From assembly GCA_026075535.2 (NCBI GenBank), contig AP026549.1:6200001-6264000 (forward strand): a DNA stretch of 64,000 nucleotides, in the 5' to 3' direction. Origin of the DNA: Tricholoma matsutake. Its lineage: Eukaryota; Basidiomycota; Agaricomycetes; Agaricales; Tricholomataceae. Made by a program: the position numbers and the translations under genes. A model generated the notes under the pieces. The model did no database searches, was not told the DNA's origin, and saw only the letters and a program-made list of their open reading frames with translations. Positions 35,302-46,819 of the stretch are shown one piece after another; position 1 is the stretch's first letter, and every line of letters starts with the position of its first letter.

Positions 35302-37214
35302 TAGTGCTGTGCCTAGCCTGGCCTGAGGCCATGAGCCAAGCCAAGCTGGGCCAAGTTGACAGCTTCATGATGGCTTTGGCCTGGCCTGGGGTTCTGAAAA
35401 GCCAAAGCCAAGCCGTCAAGCCATGGCTTTGTGGTGAGTGTAATTTAACTGGCTGCGATGTATCATTGTATGTATGTTGAAAATCTTTGGTGGTGGGAAA
35501 GTAATCTTAATATGGTAACACGTCACGCATGTGATCAAAATTCAAACCACACCATCCACTTCGACCATGGTCCACCATCGTTCCCTAATCCATACAGTCA
35601 GGCAGTGTGATTTTAGATCATAATAAGTACTTTTTTGGTTCCTTCTTTGCGTATTCTTTACTAACCAAATACAACATTTTCTCTTGTTTCTCACCATGAT
35701 GGCCTACCAGGGCCCCTTCACCATCTAATTTTCCATGTTTGTTTCATGTTTTCTTTTGTGTAATTAACATATGTTTTCATTAATCTAGGGGATCCAACTG
35801 TGTTATAATGACACAACAATGCCAAAATGACAAATCCACACCCAACAACGCCACCACCACATCAACCCCAATTGCTGCCATGAGCCACTAGAATGGGGAG
35901 CAACAATAACACAGTGAGGGAGCGACAACAACACCACCACACCACACCACACCACACCCAACCAGGGACCAATGAGGAAGCAGACAGCAACGATGGGGAC
36001 CAGGTCAAGGGAGAGGGCAATGAGGGGGAGACAATGATGACAGGATGACTAGAACAATAAAAACAAGGATGACAGGTGAATGAATGTTTCATGTTTTTTG
36101 TTTAACTAACATATGTTTTCAGTAATTTAGGGGATCCAACCATGTTCCAATGACATGATGATGCCGAAATGACAAACTCATGCCCAACAACACCACCACC
36201 ACCACAGCAACCCCAACTGCTGCCACAAGCCACTGCTTGTGGGGTAGGAATGGGGAGCAACGATAAAATGGTGAGGGAACATCAACAACCCCCAACCACC
36301 ACCAGGGGCCCAACAAGGAAGCAGATGGCAACAATGGGGACCAGGTCAAGGGAGAGGACAATGAGGGATGAAGGGGAGACAACAATGACAGGACAACTAG
36401 AACACAAAAATGTGGACAACAGGGAGCGAACGAAAGGATGCCAATGAGACAAGGACAAGGACATCAGCAAGTAGCAGCAGATGACGGCATCAGCAATGAC
36501 AATGACAGGATGACCAGAATCAGGACCAGACCATGATGACAATGATGGCAAGGACCAGATGACGGGGAAGAGGACAATGACGGGGACGACGAGAACAACA
36601 ACCCCAACATCAATGACAGACAGCCCAGCACCCACCCCTACCGCTGTGAGCAACTGCTCGCAGGGTGGACTGCGGGTGCTACAGATGATGATGACACGGG
36701 ATTTGGGGGGGAGATGTTTACTGGTGAGTGGGGAACCACTTAGGTGGTGACAGTCATGTTGCATGCATAGGACAACAACAATAGGGACCTGGCTCTTTTT
36801 TTTCTTCATTCTTTTTCATTAGTTTGTCATCCCCCCGCTCACTCATAACGTGACGTGTGGCCACAATTTTTTAGTAAACATGTATTTAATTCTGCCTCCC
36901 TCATATTTAGGCAAGTTTAATACATATTGTTTCTTTGTACATGGTGGCTCGTAGTTATCCTGAGTGAATACGAGCCTGTTTATTGAATGAGAAAACTATG
37001 TATGTATTGTTCTAATTAGCTTCCTGTACAACCAATGGACCTGTGGGCAAATTTTGAACATTTTACATACAAAAGCTGCGACCTGGGCCAGGCCAAGCCA
37101 AGGCCAGGCCCTGGTTGACAGCTTTGGCCTGGCCTGTGTGTTGAGAAAGCCAAAGCCACCTCAAGCCAAGCCAAAGCCATGGCTTTCAGGCCAAGCCGGG
37201 CTGGAACAGCACTA
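35302..37214. mobile_element. hAT element H3 with perfect 8-bp target duplication
   Basis: The left end TAGTGCTGTGCCTAGCC and right end GGCTGGAACAGCACTA are inverted. CATAGTAG flanks both sides exactly (35294-35301, 37215-37222). Subterminal DNA is packed with GGCTTGGCC/GCCAAAGCC repeats, the same family as H2 at 11582. The interior contains a tandem duplication of about 345 bp (about 35.72-36.06 and 36.07-36.41 kb). Each copy starts with an intron-tail-like stretch (TTAAC or CTAAC, then TTTTCA…TAG) followed by GGGGATCCAAC and a purine-rich ACAATGAC-type part. GAGC…GCTTGTGGGG motifs lie near 36217 and 36640. No transposase is encoded. Confidence 0.9.
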
Positions 37215-37418
37215 CATAGTAGGCCAGTACATGTACAGACTAGGCCCTCCAAGGTAATTTTGCAAGCTGTAAACCAAGCACATGAAGCACCTGAAGCTGT
37301 GAGAGTGATGCATGATCTAAGCTGGTAAGTACCTGTCAGTGATGCATATACAGCACTCATTAGTGTACTGTAAGAGATCCTGGTTTCTCTTACAACACTG
37401 GCAATTCCAACTACTATA

Positions 37419-38402
37419 CAAGGGGGTGTCACGTGGTCAGATTACCATATAGGGATGGTTAGTTAGTCCAGCCCTCAAGCTGTTAAAAAAAATAATTTAG
37501 GTAGCATAATTTTGTGCCAGAGGGACACTGACAATCTCACAAACACAGAGACACTAACAGGGCAGATACTGTACTATTCTAACACCATATTTGCACTGAA
37601 TGAAGCTGGCCCTTGGTGAATAAACATGAGCAAATATAATCTTGCAGTATCAGCTGCATTGCAGCTCATTTTATTGCTTCTACAATAACTTTCTGGCTTA
37701 CTATTGGGTGAAAGTCTCATAGATAAATGATCTCAGAGGATGATTATCAAGTAAGCATATTATTTAACCTGTTTTCTGGGGTATTTTACTGTGAAGAAGG
37801 AGAACAATGATAAATTTTAAGTCACATACTAGTACAAGCCAGAATCTTCTGGTGATCTACTTAAATGTGTAGGATCATACTGTCATTTTCATCACCAAAA
37901 TTGAAGCTTGAAATGTGTTGTGGAAGGAATTATAGCACCTGCACACCTGCCAGACAGTTATGTCCTGATTTCTGACTTTCAAACCACACTTGGCTTTTAT
38001 TCTTGGTGGAGAAATTGTTTAACCACAGCATGTCAATATTACTTGCTATTCAAATGTAAATCTAAGCTAGTTTTTCAACTTGCAATAGATGGATTTCAAG
38101 AAATAGTTCAGAATTATGCATGTGACACAACCAAGAGTAAATTATTATTATCATTTTACAGACACAGGCCCTCTGAGATACTTTATCTACATCACCTTCA
38201 CCCAAAGCTCAGCGACAAAGTCATTGTGAAAGCAGCTGCAACACAAATGATACCGCAAGATGCAGAGTTTTTTTTGTCAGTGAAGATTTGTAAGCTAAAT
38301 TGCCTTATTAGAAAAGTGGTTCCCACGGTTAGTTAGTTAGTTCCCCACTTCATGGCTTAAATTTGACCCGGTATCCTTAATTTTTTTTCTGACACCCCCT
38401 TG
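37419..38402. mobile_element. hAT element H4 at the edge of LINE L1
   Basis: The ends CAAGGGGGTGTCA (37419) and TGACACCCCCTTG (to 38402) are perfect 13-bp inverted repeats, and CTACTATA flanks both sides exactly (37411-37418, 38403-38410). Ends and duplication length fit hAT (CAAGG start). The right copy of the duplication is the first half of the LINE's own target duplication, so H4 landed exactly there. A plus-strand frame (37908-38336, 142 codons) begins MKCVVEGIIAPAHLPDSY and is not recognised; it may be a remnant of the transposase. Confidence 0.85.
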
Positions 38403-38639
38403 CTACTATACTATACTTGTTTTTTTTTTTTTTTTTTTGGTGGAACGCTTGAACCCAAAGCTCCAGTCAACTCTGACAACTGCCAAAGTCAGCATGGGAG
38501 GATGCATTAAGTTAGGGAAATCATTGCTGAAGACCCAAAAATATCACCTAGGGGAAATCCTTTATGTATGCTGCCATGTGCCAGCAGTGTTGGACTCACC
38601 ATCTCAAAGATTATAGGATAGGGCCGTGGCCCTGAACTA

Positions 38640-40138
38640 TTAACTATTCTGCCCCAGAGGGCAGCAAGATGGAATACCAACTAAAACCCCTTGCTGCCAG
38701 ATCCAGTTATTTGGCAGACTGTCTTCATGCTTTAGGACTCCACTCCAGGTTTGGAGTATGATTTCCTGTGTCAGAGCACTTCTGTCTTGCAGCTTCCTGT
38801 TTGTGGACAGGATGTCTAGGTGTAGTCGGTGGTTTACTTGTGCTACCCATCTATTGTGGATCTTGTCTGGTGACTGGAACTTGTCTGGAACCCCTTCAAA
38901 TTTAATAACTTTTTCACATTGTAGTTTCCATATCAGGTGCATGGACTCAGTTGTGAGGATCTCAAAAAGGCAGTTCTTGCCATGGAGCTTCTTGCCCTTT
39001 TCACTTTTGAAGTCTGCTAGTATGCAACCTAGGATGGTTCCAAACCGTATTTCTGGCCAGGATTCTTCACGTCTTAACCATAGGTTTTTTGCTAAATTCC
39101 AAATGATACTAATGGCATTTGAATTGGGACATTCAATGGTGATGTGTTCCATTGATTCAGACTCTCCACATAGTATGCATCTGTCACGGTGTTCCATCTT
39201 AGGGATTCTACTCCAAAAACTGCCTATTTTATAGGTGTTATGTAAATTTTTCCAGAAGTAGTTTCTGATTTGTTTTGAGAGGTCACATTTACAGATTGCT
39301 GACCATATTTTATCAGGTGTTGGTGTTTCACCTGTTAGATCTTGGACAGTGTAAGTCATAGTTGCCAGTTGTATCTCTGTTTGTTGTCTAGGCTTGTTTG
39401 CTAGTTTCCATTTGGTGATACCTTGGTATAGGGAGCATTGGGTGCTGTTCTTTAGTTTCATCCCTGCCAAGGTCCATTTATGGTCAGTACTAATGTCACA
39501 TCGCATTGTGGCTTCTGAAGTGCAGCTTTTGCAAGGTGTTGGGCAGTTGCTTTCCCATCTGCTGGGGTTGTTGTAGACCATTGTTGGAGCTTGGTTGGGG
39601 CTGATCATTGGTGGAGGTTGGAGACAAGGGATTTGTAAAGGTTCTTGTTGTTGGTGTGTGCCCAATCAGAGTCCTCATTTCTTGTGAGGTTAATGGTAAT
39701 CTCTGATAGGATTGTTTTTTGCTGTATGTATATTTTTAGTGGGAGATGTGGAGGGGTTGATCGGAGAGCGCATATTAGAGCACCTAAATCCCCACAGGTT
39801 GGGGATGTCATGTTTTCTGGCATTTTGATGGAGCCTTGATATTTATTCGGCATTTGTAGGAGGAAACCTCCACCATTTTCATAGTTGCCATCTTGGTTTA
39901 TATGGCTGCAACCTGCTGAGATAAGGAGAGAAGCAGGTTGTTGGGGGTCAGGAGCAATAACCTGGGGGGGGCTATTGGATATGCTGGCATTGGGTGCATT
40001 GGGGGTGGTAAAGAGAAGATATGGAAGCTGTCTTCATAGGGGGCACATGAGGTTGAGTATGCAAAGAATGTAAGCTCAGATTTTTCCTTGATTGCTTCTG
40101 TTAGCAGGTCAGGAGAGGGGTTTTCAGGTGGAGCCAAG
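38640..40138 (-). pseudogene. L1 ORF2, C-terminal part (RNase H-like and zinc-binding tail)
   Basis: This continues the frame broken at 54560. From 40138 downwards it reads APPENPSPDLLTEAIKEKS, then INQDGNYENGGGF (start of an RNase H-like fold near 39900), then LRSTPPHLPLKIYI and DSDWAHTNN. The last 340 codons (39665-38640) contain CKSCTSEATMRCDI, WSAICKCDLSKQIRNYFWK and CILCGESESMEHITIECPN, the zinc-binding tail typical of Agaricomycete LINEs. The stop at 38640 lies about 200 bp from the poly(A). Confidence 0.8.
40134..40138. repeat. 5-bp target duplication of the chromovirus (left copy)
   Basis: CCAAG stands immediately before the TG of the 5' LTR. The matching copy is at 54555-54559, immediately after the CA that ends the 3' LTR. 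The pair proves that everything between is one insertion event plus later insertions. Confidence 0.9.
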
Positions 40139-40398
40139 TGTAAGCCTATGCTTACATCACAACTGTTATGACATATTTGCATACTTATACATCATTCCCC
40201 TTTCAGATTCCCTTCACTCACTTACTCGCTTTACCTTACCACCACCTTGTATCACGATAAGCTAGCTCTAGACTCTTGGAATACCATGCCGTGTCTTGTT
40301 ATGTCTTGTGTGATAAGAAGTGAGTCATAATATTATCTCTCTGCCCTCCCCCCTTTTTCCCAGTGCTTGTCTGTCCCCATATAGGGGACAGCCTCACA
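40139..40398 (+). repeat. 5' LTR of the chromovirus
   Basis: 260 bp, TG…CA. It opens with a small hairpin (TGTAAGC-CTAT-GCTTACA), and CCCCATATAGGGGACA lies near the end. The uninterrupted target ATATT of the inner element is visible at 40173-40177, which confirms how the 3' LTR was split. Confidence 0.9.
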
Positions 40399-40469
40399 CT
40401 TTTTTTTAACACCAATTATGGCATATATTTATCTGAAATCACAGGCAGTTCACATCAAAACTGTTTCAA

Positions 40470-41690
40470 TTGCCATCCATTGTGACTGCCCTCACTACTC
40501 GCAGTAGGGGTCATCTACCTGCACAGGCTACAGCCGCGTTCACGCCACCTACATCCTCACCGCTTTCTGAACCACTGTGCACTCCTTTGCCACCCCCTGC
40601 ACCTGCACCTACTCCATGCCGGAGAGCTGTGTCCATGTCTTCTGCCTCTGATGATGATTCTTACGCATACAGTCATGTTCCTGCCATGTCAAACAATGGC
40701 CACACCATGCTGATACTGAACAACAGAAAATGACCTACTGTAATGTCTGGGTTGATGATGGCAGAATTGCTTCACAGATTTGAACACTTTGCATGAGGAT
40801 ATCTTGCGAACAAGGAGAACCTGGCAGATAAAGATTATGTGGCACATATAGCTTATGCTTTTGAAGATCCCCTCTTCAGCGATTGGTTCCAGACTTCTCA
40901 AACATATTACAAAAAACTCTTATTCTCAGAATTCATGAGCAAAGTTTGATCTCACTGGCTTGCAGCTGGATGGGAAAAGGACTTGGCTCTCAAGGTCCAT
41001 AATAGCAAACAAGGATCTATCCCTTTTTGCGACTTCACGACGAGCATTTGTCATGATAACCTCCTCCTGAAAAATACCAAATATCATCTCTCTCCTCTCC
41101 AACTGCGCACACAAATCAAATCCAATCTCTCTCACAAATTACTCTCTGCATATGACTGTTACAAAGAAAAACATGACTCTGAGTCCAACACAGATGATGA
41201 AAACGATGCACCAGATGGTGATAATGCAACTGCCAAAGTGACAGCACATAGAGCAGAAAACCATCTAGAAGTTTTCATACAGCTTCTGATCAGACTCAAT
41301 GACAAAGTACACAAAGAGTCTGCATCCCATCAGAAGGAAGCAGGAGAAGCATTACAAAAATTGAAACAGTCTGGATTGGTGGCTGGTCTGTCTGAAAGCT
41401 CACATTGCACTCCTAACACTTACATGCAACAACAGTCTTCCATGCAGACTGCTACTGGTGCTAAACCCACTTCCACATCCTCGGCGAGCACCCAGGGGCG
41501 ACCTCCCAAGCTAACAGACCGCAAGCACTGCTACCTGACTGCTCACAATGGGTGCAAGAAATGCCATAACTTCTATGTAATGATGGGTCATGCGTGCAAG
41601 TTCCCTGGGAGAGATAATTGTGTTGAACATAACATGAACAGTGTGGACATGTTCTCGACTTGTTTTAGCTGCCCTGCTCATGCCCGCTGA
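40470..41690 (+). pseudogene. Chromovirus Gag
   Basis: An N-terminal Pro/Ser-rich part (about 40470-40730) is followed by the capsid region: LHRFEHFA, ADKDYVAHIAYAFEDPLFSDWF, and LFSEFMSKV…SHWLAAGWEKDL. A long helical segment (41160-41380) leads to a cysteine cluster, HNGCKKCHNFYVMMGHACKF, near 41545-41610. Breaks are in-frame TGA codons (near 40731, 40791, 40946 and 41688) where CGA would fit. In the parent element it forms the virus-like particle. Confidence 0.8.
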
Positions 41691-41879
41691 AGAAACATCA
41701 TTGCCTATTGCTTCTGTCTCAGCATCAATACCACCTGCACCAAGCACAGTCCCACCTGCCTTACTTGTGGCTGCAGTTATGGGAATGAGTGCATATCCTG
41801 TTGCATCAATTGGCCCCCCCACCAACATGCACAATGTGCTTATGGACGGTGGTGGTGATCTGTCGAGAGATTCAAATGA

Positions 41880-44800
41880 TTCAGTAAGCAACCATGTCCC
41901 TTTCTGCATACCACATCTTGTCTGGCACTGCACCATCAACAACCCTTTATCAAATGATTGTCTACATGTTGAGGCTCTTATTGATCATGGATCCCCTGTA
42001 GTTCTGATTGATGAAAAACTCGCCTCACTTTTGCAGCTTCATATTTGACTCCTACCTCAAGCTTTTCCAGTCTCTGGTGCATTTTTCAATAACTTGAGCT
42101 CTACTTTGTCTGCACCAATTAGCCTGACCACTGGGTCAAATTGAAACTACATGACCATGATAATTTCTTTTCAGCCCATACTGTTTGTGCCCTCATTGCA
42201 CCCAGCCTCTGCCATAATCTTGTTCTTGGACTCCCATTCATGTATCATAATGACATTGTTGTAAATGTTCACAATGGAACAGCTGTTAACAATGATGGTT
42301 TTGATCTTTTACACCCTACAGCACCTTTAGTAGCAAAAACATGTCTTGCTAAGCTGCATGAGGTTTTGGCTACAACTAAGAAATATTGTAAACAACTTTT
42401 TGCAGAACTACATAGTGTATGTAACAAATGGTGGCCACGCATAGATGCTGCCTGTGAAAAAACAAGACCTTTTGACATTGTCTCTGCTGTGCAGGTTTGC
42501 GTAGAAGAACTATCTGCTAGGAACCATTTAGATCTTCTTGCAGCAGAGGTCAAGAGAACATATGCTGATGTATTTGAGCCAATTCCCCATGTGGCTGAGA
42601 TGCCTGACACTGTAAATTGTAAAATTACACTGAAGGACACAATGAAAGCAATCTGCACACATTCTTACTCCTGCCCTCAGAAATACCATGAGGCGTGGAG
42701 CATCCTGATCGACAAACATCTGACAGCAGGTCACATCAGACCTTCCTCATCTCCTCATGCGTCACCCACATTCCTCATGCCAAAGGTGGATACAACAGCA
42801 CTTCCACAGTGGGTTAATGACTACCAACAGCTAAATGCAAACACTGTCACAGACTGCCACCCTCTGCCACGTGTAGATGACATCCTTGCAGATGCCGGGA
42901 AAGGCAAGATCTGGAGTAAAATTGATATGTCGGACAGCTTCTTCCATACCAAGATGGCACTGGAAAGCATCCACCTCACTGCTGTGACTACTCCGCTTGG
43001 TCTTTATGAATGGTTGGTTATGCCACAAGGACTCTGCAATGCACCACCCATACATCAACGACGTGTGACTGAAGCTTTGAGAGCTTTCCTCGGCTGGATT
43101 TGCCACATATATCTGGACGATATCATCATATGGTCCAATTCTCTTCAAGAACACACATCACACATCAAATTGATCATGGATGTGTTATGCACAGCACAAT
43201 TGTACTGCAATGCAAAAAAGTCTCAATTTTTCCTAACTGAACTGGAATTCTTGGGACACCACATCTCCTCTGAAGGCATTGAAGCTTGCTCATCGAAAGT
43301 CGATAAGATACTACAGTGGCCCATGCCCAAGTCAGCATCAGATGTCCATAGTTTTCTTGGACTTGTATGCTACATTTCTTCCTTCCTGCCAAACTTGGCC
43401 AAGCACACTGCCATCCTGACACCTTTGATGGCAAAGGAATTTGAGAAGAAGTTCCTGGATTGGGATACAGCTCACCAATTCACCTTTGAATTGATCAAGG
43501 CTTTGGTTGTAAGCCATGAATGTTTCACCGTCATTGACCACACAAATGCCGGAAACAATAAGATCTTTGTGACCTGTGATGCGAGCGACTTGCATACAGG
43601 GGCAGTCCTCAGCTGGGGTGAAACTTGGGAATTGACACGTCCAGTTGCATTTGACTCCATGCAACTAAAAGATGCGCAGAAAAACTACCCTGTGCATGAA
43701 AAAGAAATGCTTGCCATTGTGCATGCCCTAAAGAAGTGGTGCTCTGACCTGTTGGGTTCACAAAACTGATCATCGCACACTCGAAAATTTTGAAACACAA
43801 AAAGATTTGTCTTGCTGACAAGCACGCTGAATGGAATACCTGTCCCAATTCAACATGACCATCATATACATTTGTGGCGAGGACAACACAGTAGTAGATG
43901 CACTGTTCCGCATGCCAGTCATCACAGAGACTGGTGACATTGAGGATGTTGATGTTGCAGATCCACATGACAAACTCAAAATAAGACAAGCAACAGTCAA
44001 CTCAGTTCTTACTGTGTGTATGGACCAATTATTCCTGTGTGATATATGTGAAGGATATACCAAAGACAATTTCTTTCATATGTTGTCCACTGCCAATACA
44101 GCATCCCTGGGATCCACTACTTGAATGACTTGTGGTACATTGGGGATCTCACCTTATTATTCCTCATTACGGCACTCTTTGCAAGGACATTTTCTGCTTG
44201 GCAGGGTCATTTTGGAAGTGATAAATCCTACAGCGCAATATGTAACTCTTACTACTGGTCGAACATGTGATGAGACTTGGAAAACTTGTACATTTCTGGG
44301 TGCATAGAGTGCCAATGTAATAAGGGCCAAACAAGCAAACCTAGGGGTCCACTGCATCTGCTGCCTGTACCCAACATGCAAGGGGACTCTGTTTGCCTGG
44401 ACTTCATAGGACTGCCTGAGGATGAAGGCTTCAATTGTATCTTAACAATGACCGACCGCCTGGGCTTGGATGTCCACTTAATACCAACTTGGACAAATAT
44501 TACTGCACAGAAGTTAGCGAGCATTTTCTTCTCTGAGTGGTATTGCGAAAATGGACTACCTCTGGAGCTCATTTCGGATTGTGACAAACTTTTTGTGTCT
44601 AAATTTTGGAAAGTACTTCACGCTCTAACTGGGGTGCATTTAAAAATGTCCACTGCTTTTCACCCACAAACTGATGGTGGTAGCAAGCATACCAATAAAA
44701 TGCTGAACCAGAGCATTCACTACCATGTTGAATGGAACCAAAAGGGCTGGGTCTGCGCCTTACCACTCATACAATTCAACATGATGACCACAGTAAATGC

Positions 44801-45458
44801 ATCTAATGGGTTCTCCGGTTTCCAGCTTCAAATGGGCCAATCACCCCAGGTTTTACCACCAATTGTGCCAACAACCCTCATGAGCCCCCCAGTGGAGGAA
44901 GTTGATACATGCACAGTGATCTGTGAGGTGTTAGCAAATGAGGCCGAGGCCAAGGACACCTTGCTTACTTCAAAAATTTCTCGAGCTTTTTGGGCCAACA
45001 AAAATCGAGGAAAAGAAGATGTCTATGATGTAGGGGATCAAGTTATGCTGTCAACCTTGCACCGGAGGCAGGAATACAAAGCTGGAGACAACAAATGTGT
45101 CGCTAAGTTTTTTCCCCGCTTCGATGGTCCTCATTCTGTCATGAAAGTGTTCCCTGAAATCTCTGCTAATACCCTAGACTTACCAAATTCTCCTGATGTG
45201 TTTCCCACCTTCCACACATCAATCTTAAAGCAGCATCATGTGAATGACCCCACACTTTTCCCTTCATGAGAACATGCACACCCTGGACCAATCGTCACAA
45301 CAGATGGTGTCGAAGAATATACTGTTGAGAAAATTGTTGACAAATGGAAACAGGGACGAGGTTTCCAGTATCTTGTCCAGTGGGTTGGCTTCAATTCCAG
45401 TGATGACTTATGGCTCCCCCGGTGTGAACCCAAGGACTGTGAAGCGTTGGATAACTAG
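41880..45458 (+). pseudogene. Chromovirus Pol: protease, RT, RNase H, integrase, chromodomain
   Basis: The protease active site reads EALIDHGSPVVLIDE (near 41970; normally D-S/T-G). The reverse transcriptase spans about 42620-43250 with IDMSDSFFHTKM, MPQGLCNAPP and YLDDIIIWS. RNase H has VTCDASDLHTGAVLS (near 43570). The integrase has a zinc region with IECQCNKGQTSKPRG, then VCLDFIGLP (44390) and LISDCDKLF (44570). Where the third catalytic Glu belongs, HPQTDGGSKHTN (44660) carries Lys. A chromodomain (YTVEKIVDKW … YLVQWVGF … DLWLP, about 45310-45410) ends at TAG 45456. Several in-frame TGA codons, for example near 45268, and a frameshift near 43765 make it inactive. Confidence 0.85.
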
Positions 45459-45606
45459 TTGACGCATACAGTATAGGGTCACATGGTAGCTTTTTCCCAC
45501 CAGGTTTTGATGCACTCTGCGTGTGGTTGATGTTGAGATTGAATATATATATTTTTCCCCTACTACTTTGCATGGACTGCTAATCTTGGGCACCCTCTCT
45601 TTTCTT

Positions 45607-45620
45607 AAAGGATGGGAGGG
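45607..45620 (+). promoter_or_regulatory. Polypurine tract of the chromovirus
   Basis: AAAGGATGGGAGGG ends directly before the TG of the 3' LTR at 45621. This is the expected position of the plus-strand primer of reverse transcription. Confidence 0.85.
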
Positions 45621-45659
45621 TGTAAGCCTATGCTTACATCACAACTGTTATGACATGTT
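45621..45659 (+). repeat. 3' LTR of the chromovirus, first part
   Basis: The first 34 bases match 40139-40172 and are followed by ATGTT, the left copy of the target duplication of the inner LTR element (ATATT in the 5' LTR and at 54326-54330). The rest of this LTR lies at 54331-54554. Confidence 0.9.
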
Positions 45660-45844
45660 TGGAAGGAAGCTGGAGCTTCCAAGACTCATGGGCACAGAAA
45701 CATGTAAGGAACTTAGTATATCTTGAGGGGGGAAACTAAGATACAGTGCAAGTACTCAAAGTGTAGACTATATACCAACAGAATAACATGTGATGATAGC
45801 CATGCATGTGATAATGCAATGCTGATGTGAGAGGCACTCTTACA
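45660..45844 (-). repeat. LTR of element X, left copy
   Basis: 185 bp, near-identical in order to 54136-54325. It contains the palindrome GGAAGCTGGAGCTTCC near its edge and GAGGGGGGAAACTAAGATAC in the middle. The segment 45703-45844 is also present inverted at 53985-54127. Confidence 0.75.
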
Positions 45845-45959
45845 CTCTCTCATACTCCAAAAAAATGACTGGGGGGGGGGCAGGTAACAAGGTAAACGTG
45901 GTTGTGGTAACCAAAAATAACTTTACGTGTTTGCAAGAACACTGAGTCAGAAGTGGGCA

Positions 45960-46170
45960 CTGACAAGGATGGGCAAGGACAAGGACATGGATGGGCAAGG
46001 GCAAGGACATGGCGAGGACAAGGACGTGGATGGGTGAGGACAAGGACATGGATGGGCTGGTGACAGTGCTGGTAACGTGGATGGTGCTGGTGATGTGGAT
46101 GGTGCTGGTGATGTGGATGGTGCTGGTGATGTGGACAGTGCTGGTGACATGGACAGTGCTGGTGTCAATT
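45960..46170. repeat. 18-bp minisatellite (GTGCTGGTGATGTGGATG type)
   Basis: GGATGGGCAAGGACAAGGACAT-like units run into about six copies of an 18-bp unit around GGTGCTGGTGATGTGGAT. The complement (CACCAGCACCATCC-like) is related to the array at 52300-52620, in inverted orientation within the same element. Confidence 0.8.
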
Positions 46171-46819
46171 GCAGTGGTGAGGACAGGGCGAGGGCATGAA
46201 ATTGTGGTGGCGAGACAGCTTGTAGCAGGGGGTTCTGGGGAAAGCAGGGTGGTTGGGATGGATTTGGGGGCTGTTCTGGTGGGTCTGGGTGTGTATCCTC
46301 TCATTTTTGGGCTGTAGTCCATGGTCCCAAGTGGTGCAGAGCAGGGTACACAGCTGTCATCAACAAACACATCAACGATGATGTGGCAGAGCTGGTGGAC
46401 ACGTGAGGCATTGCGGTGGGCTCATGGTGTGGAACAAGGAGCTGGGAATCAAGCAGGGAGGGACTGGGAGGTGTAGGGGGTTGTAGCAGTCATCATTGGA
46501 GATGGTGGGGTCAGCAGGAGTCGTCTGTTGAGCAGACAGCACATTCAAATGAATGTGTGGGCGCATGAGCATGTAACACCGTTTCCTGGGCTGTAGATGG
46601 GCTCTGTGTGTTGTTTAGGGTTTGCTGGGGGGTACCTGCAGTGGTGGTGGTCATCTGGGTGCTAGACGCGGCTGTAGTCATCATTTTTGGGCCAGTTGCA
46701 GCTGGGTTTGTTGCCATTGTTGGCTGTGACGTGGCAGCAGCAGTGGCCAGCTTAGGACACAAATGGAAAGGCAGGGGACTTGACTAAGGTGCTATGGGTC
46801 GTCTTGGCAGTGTATGCTG

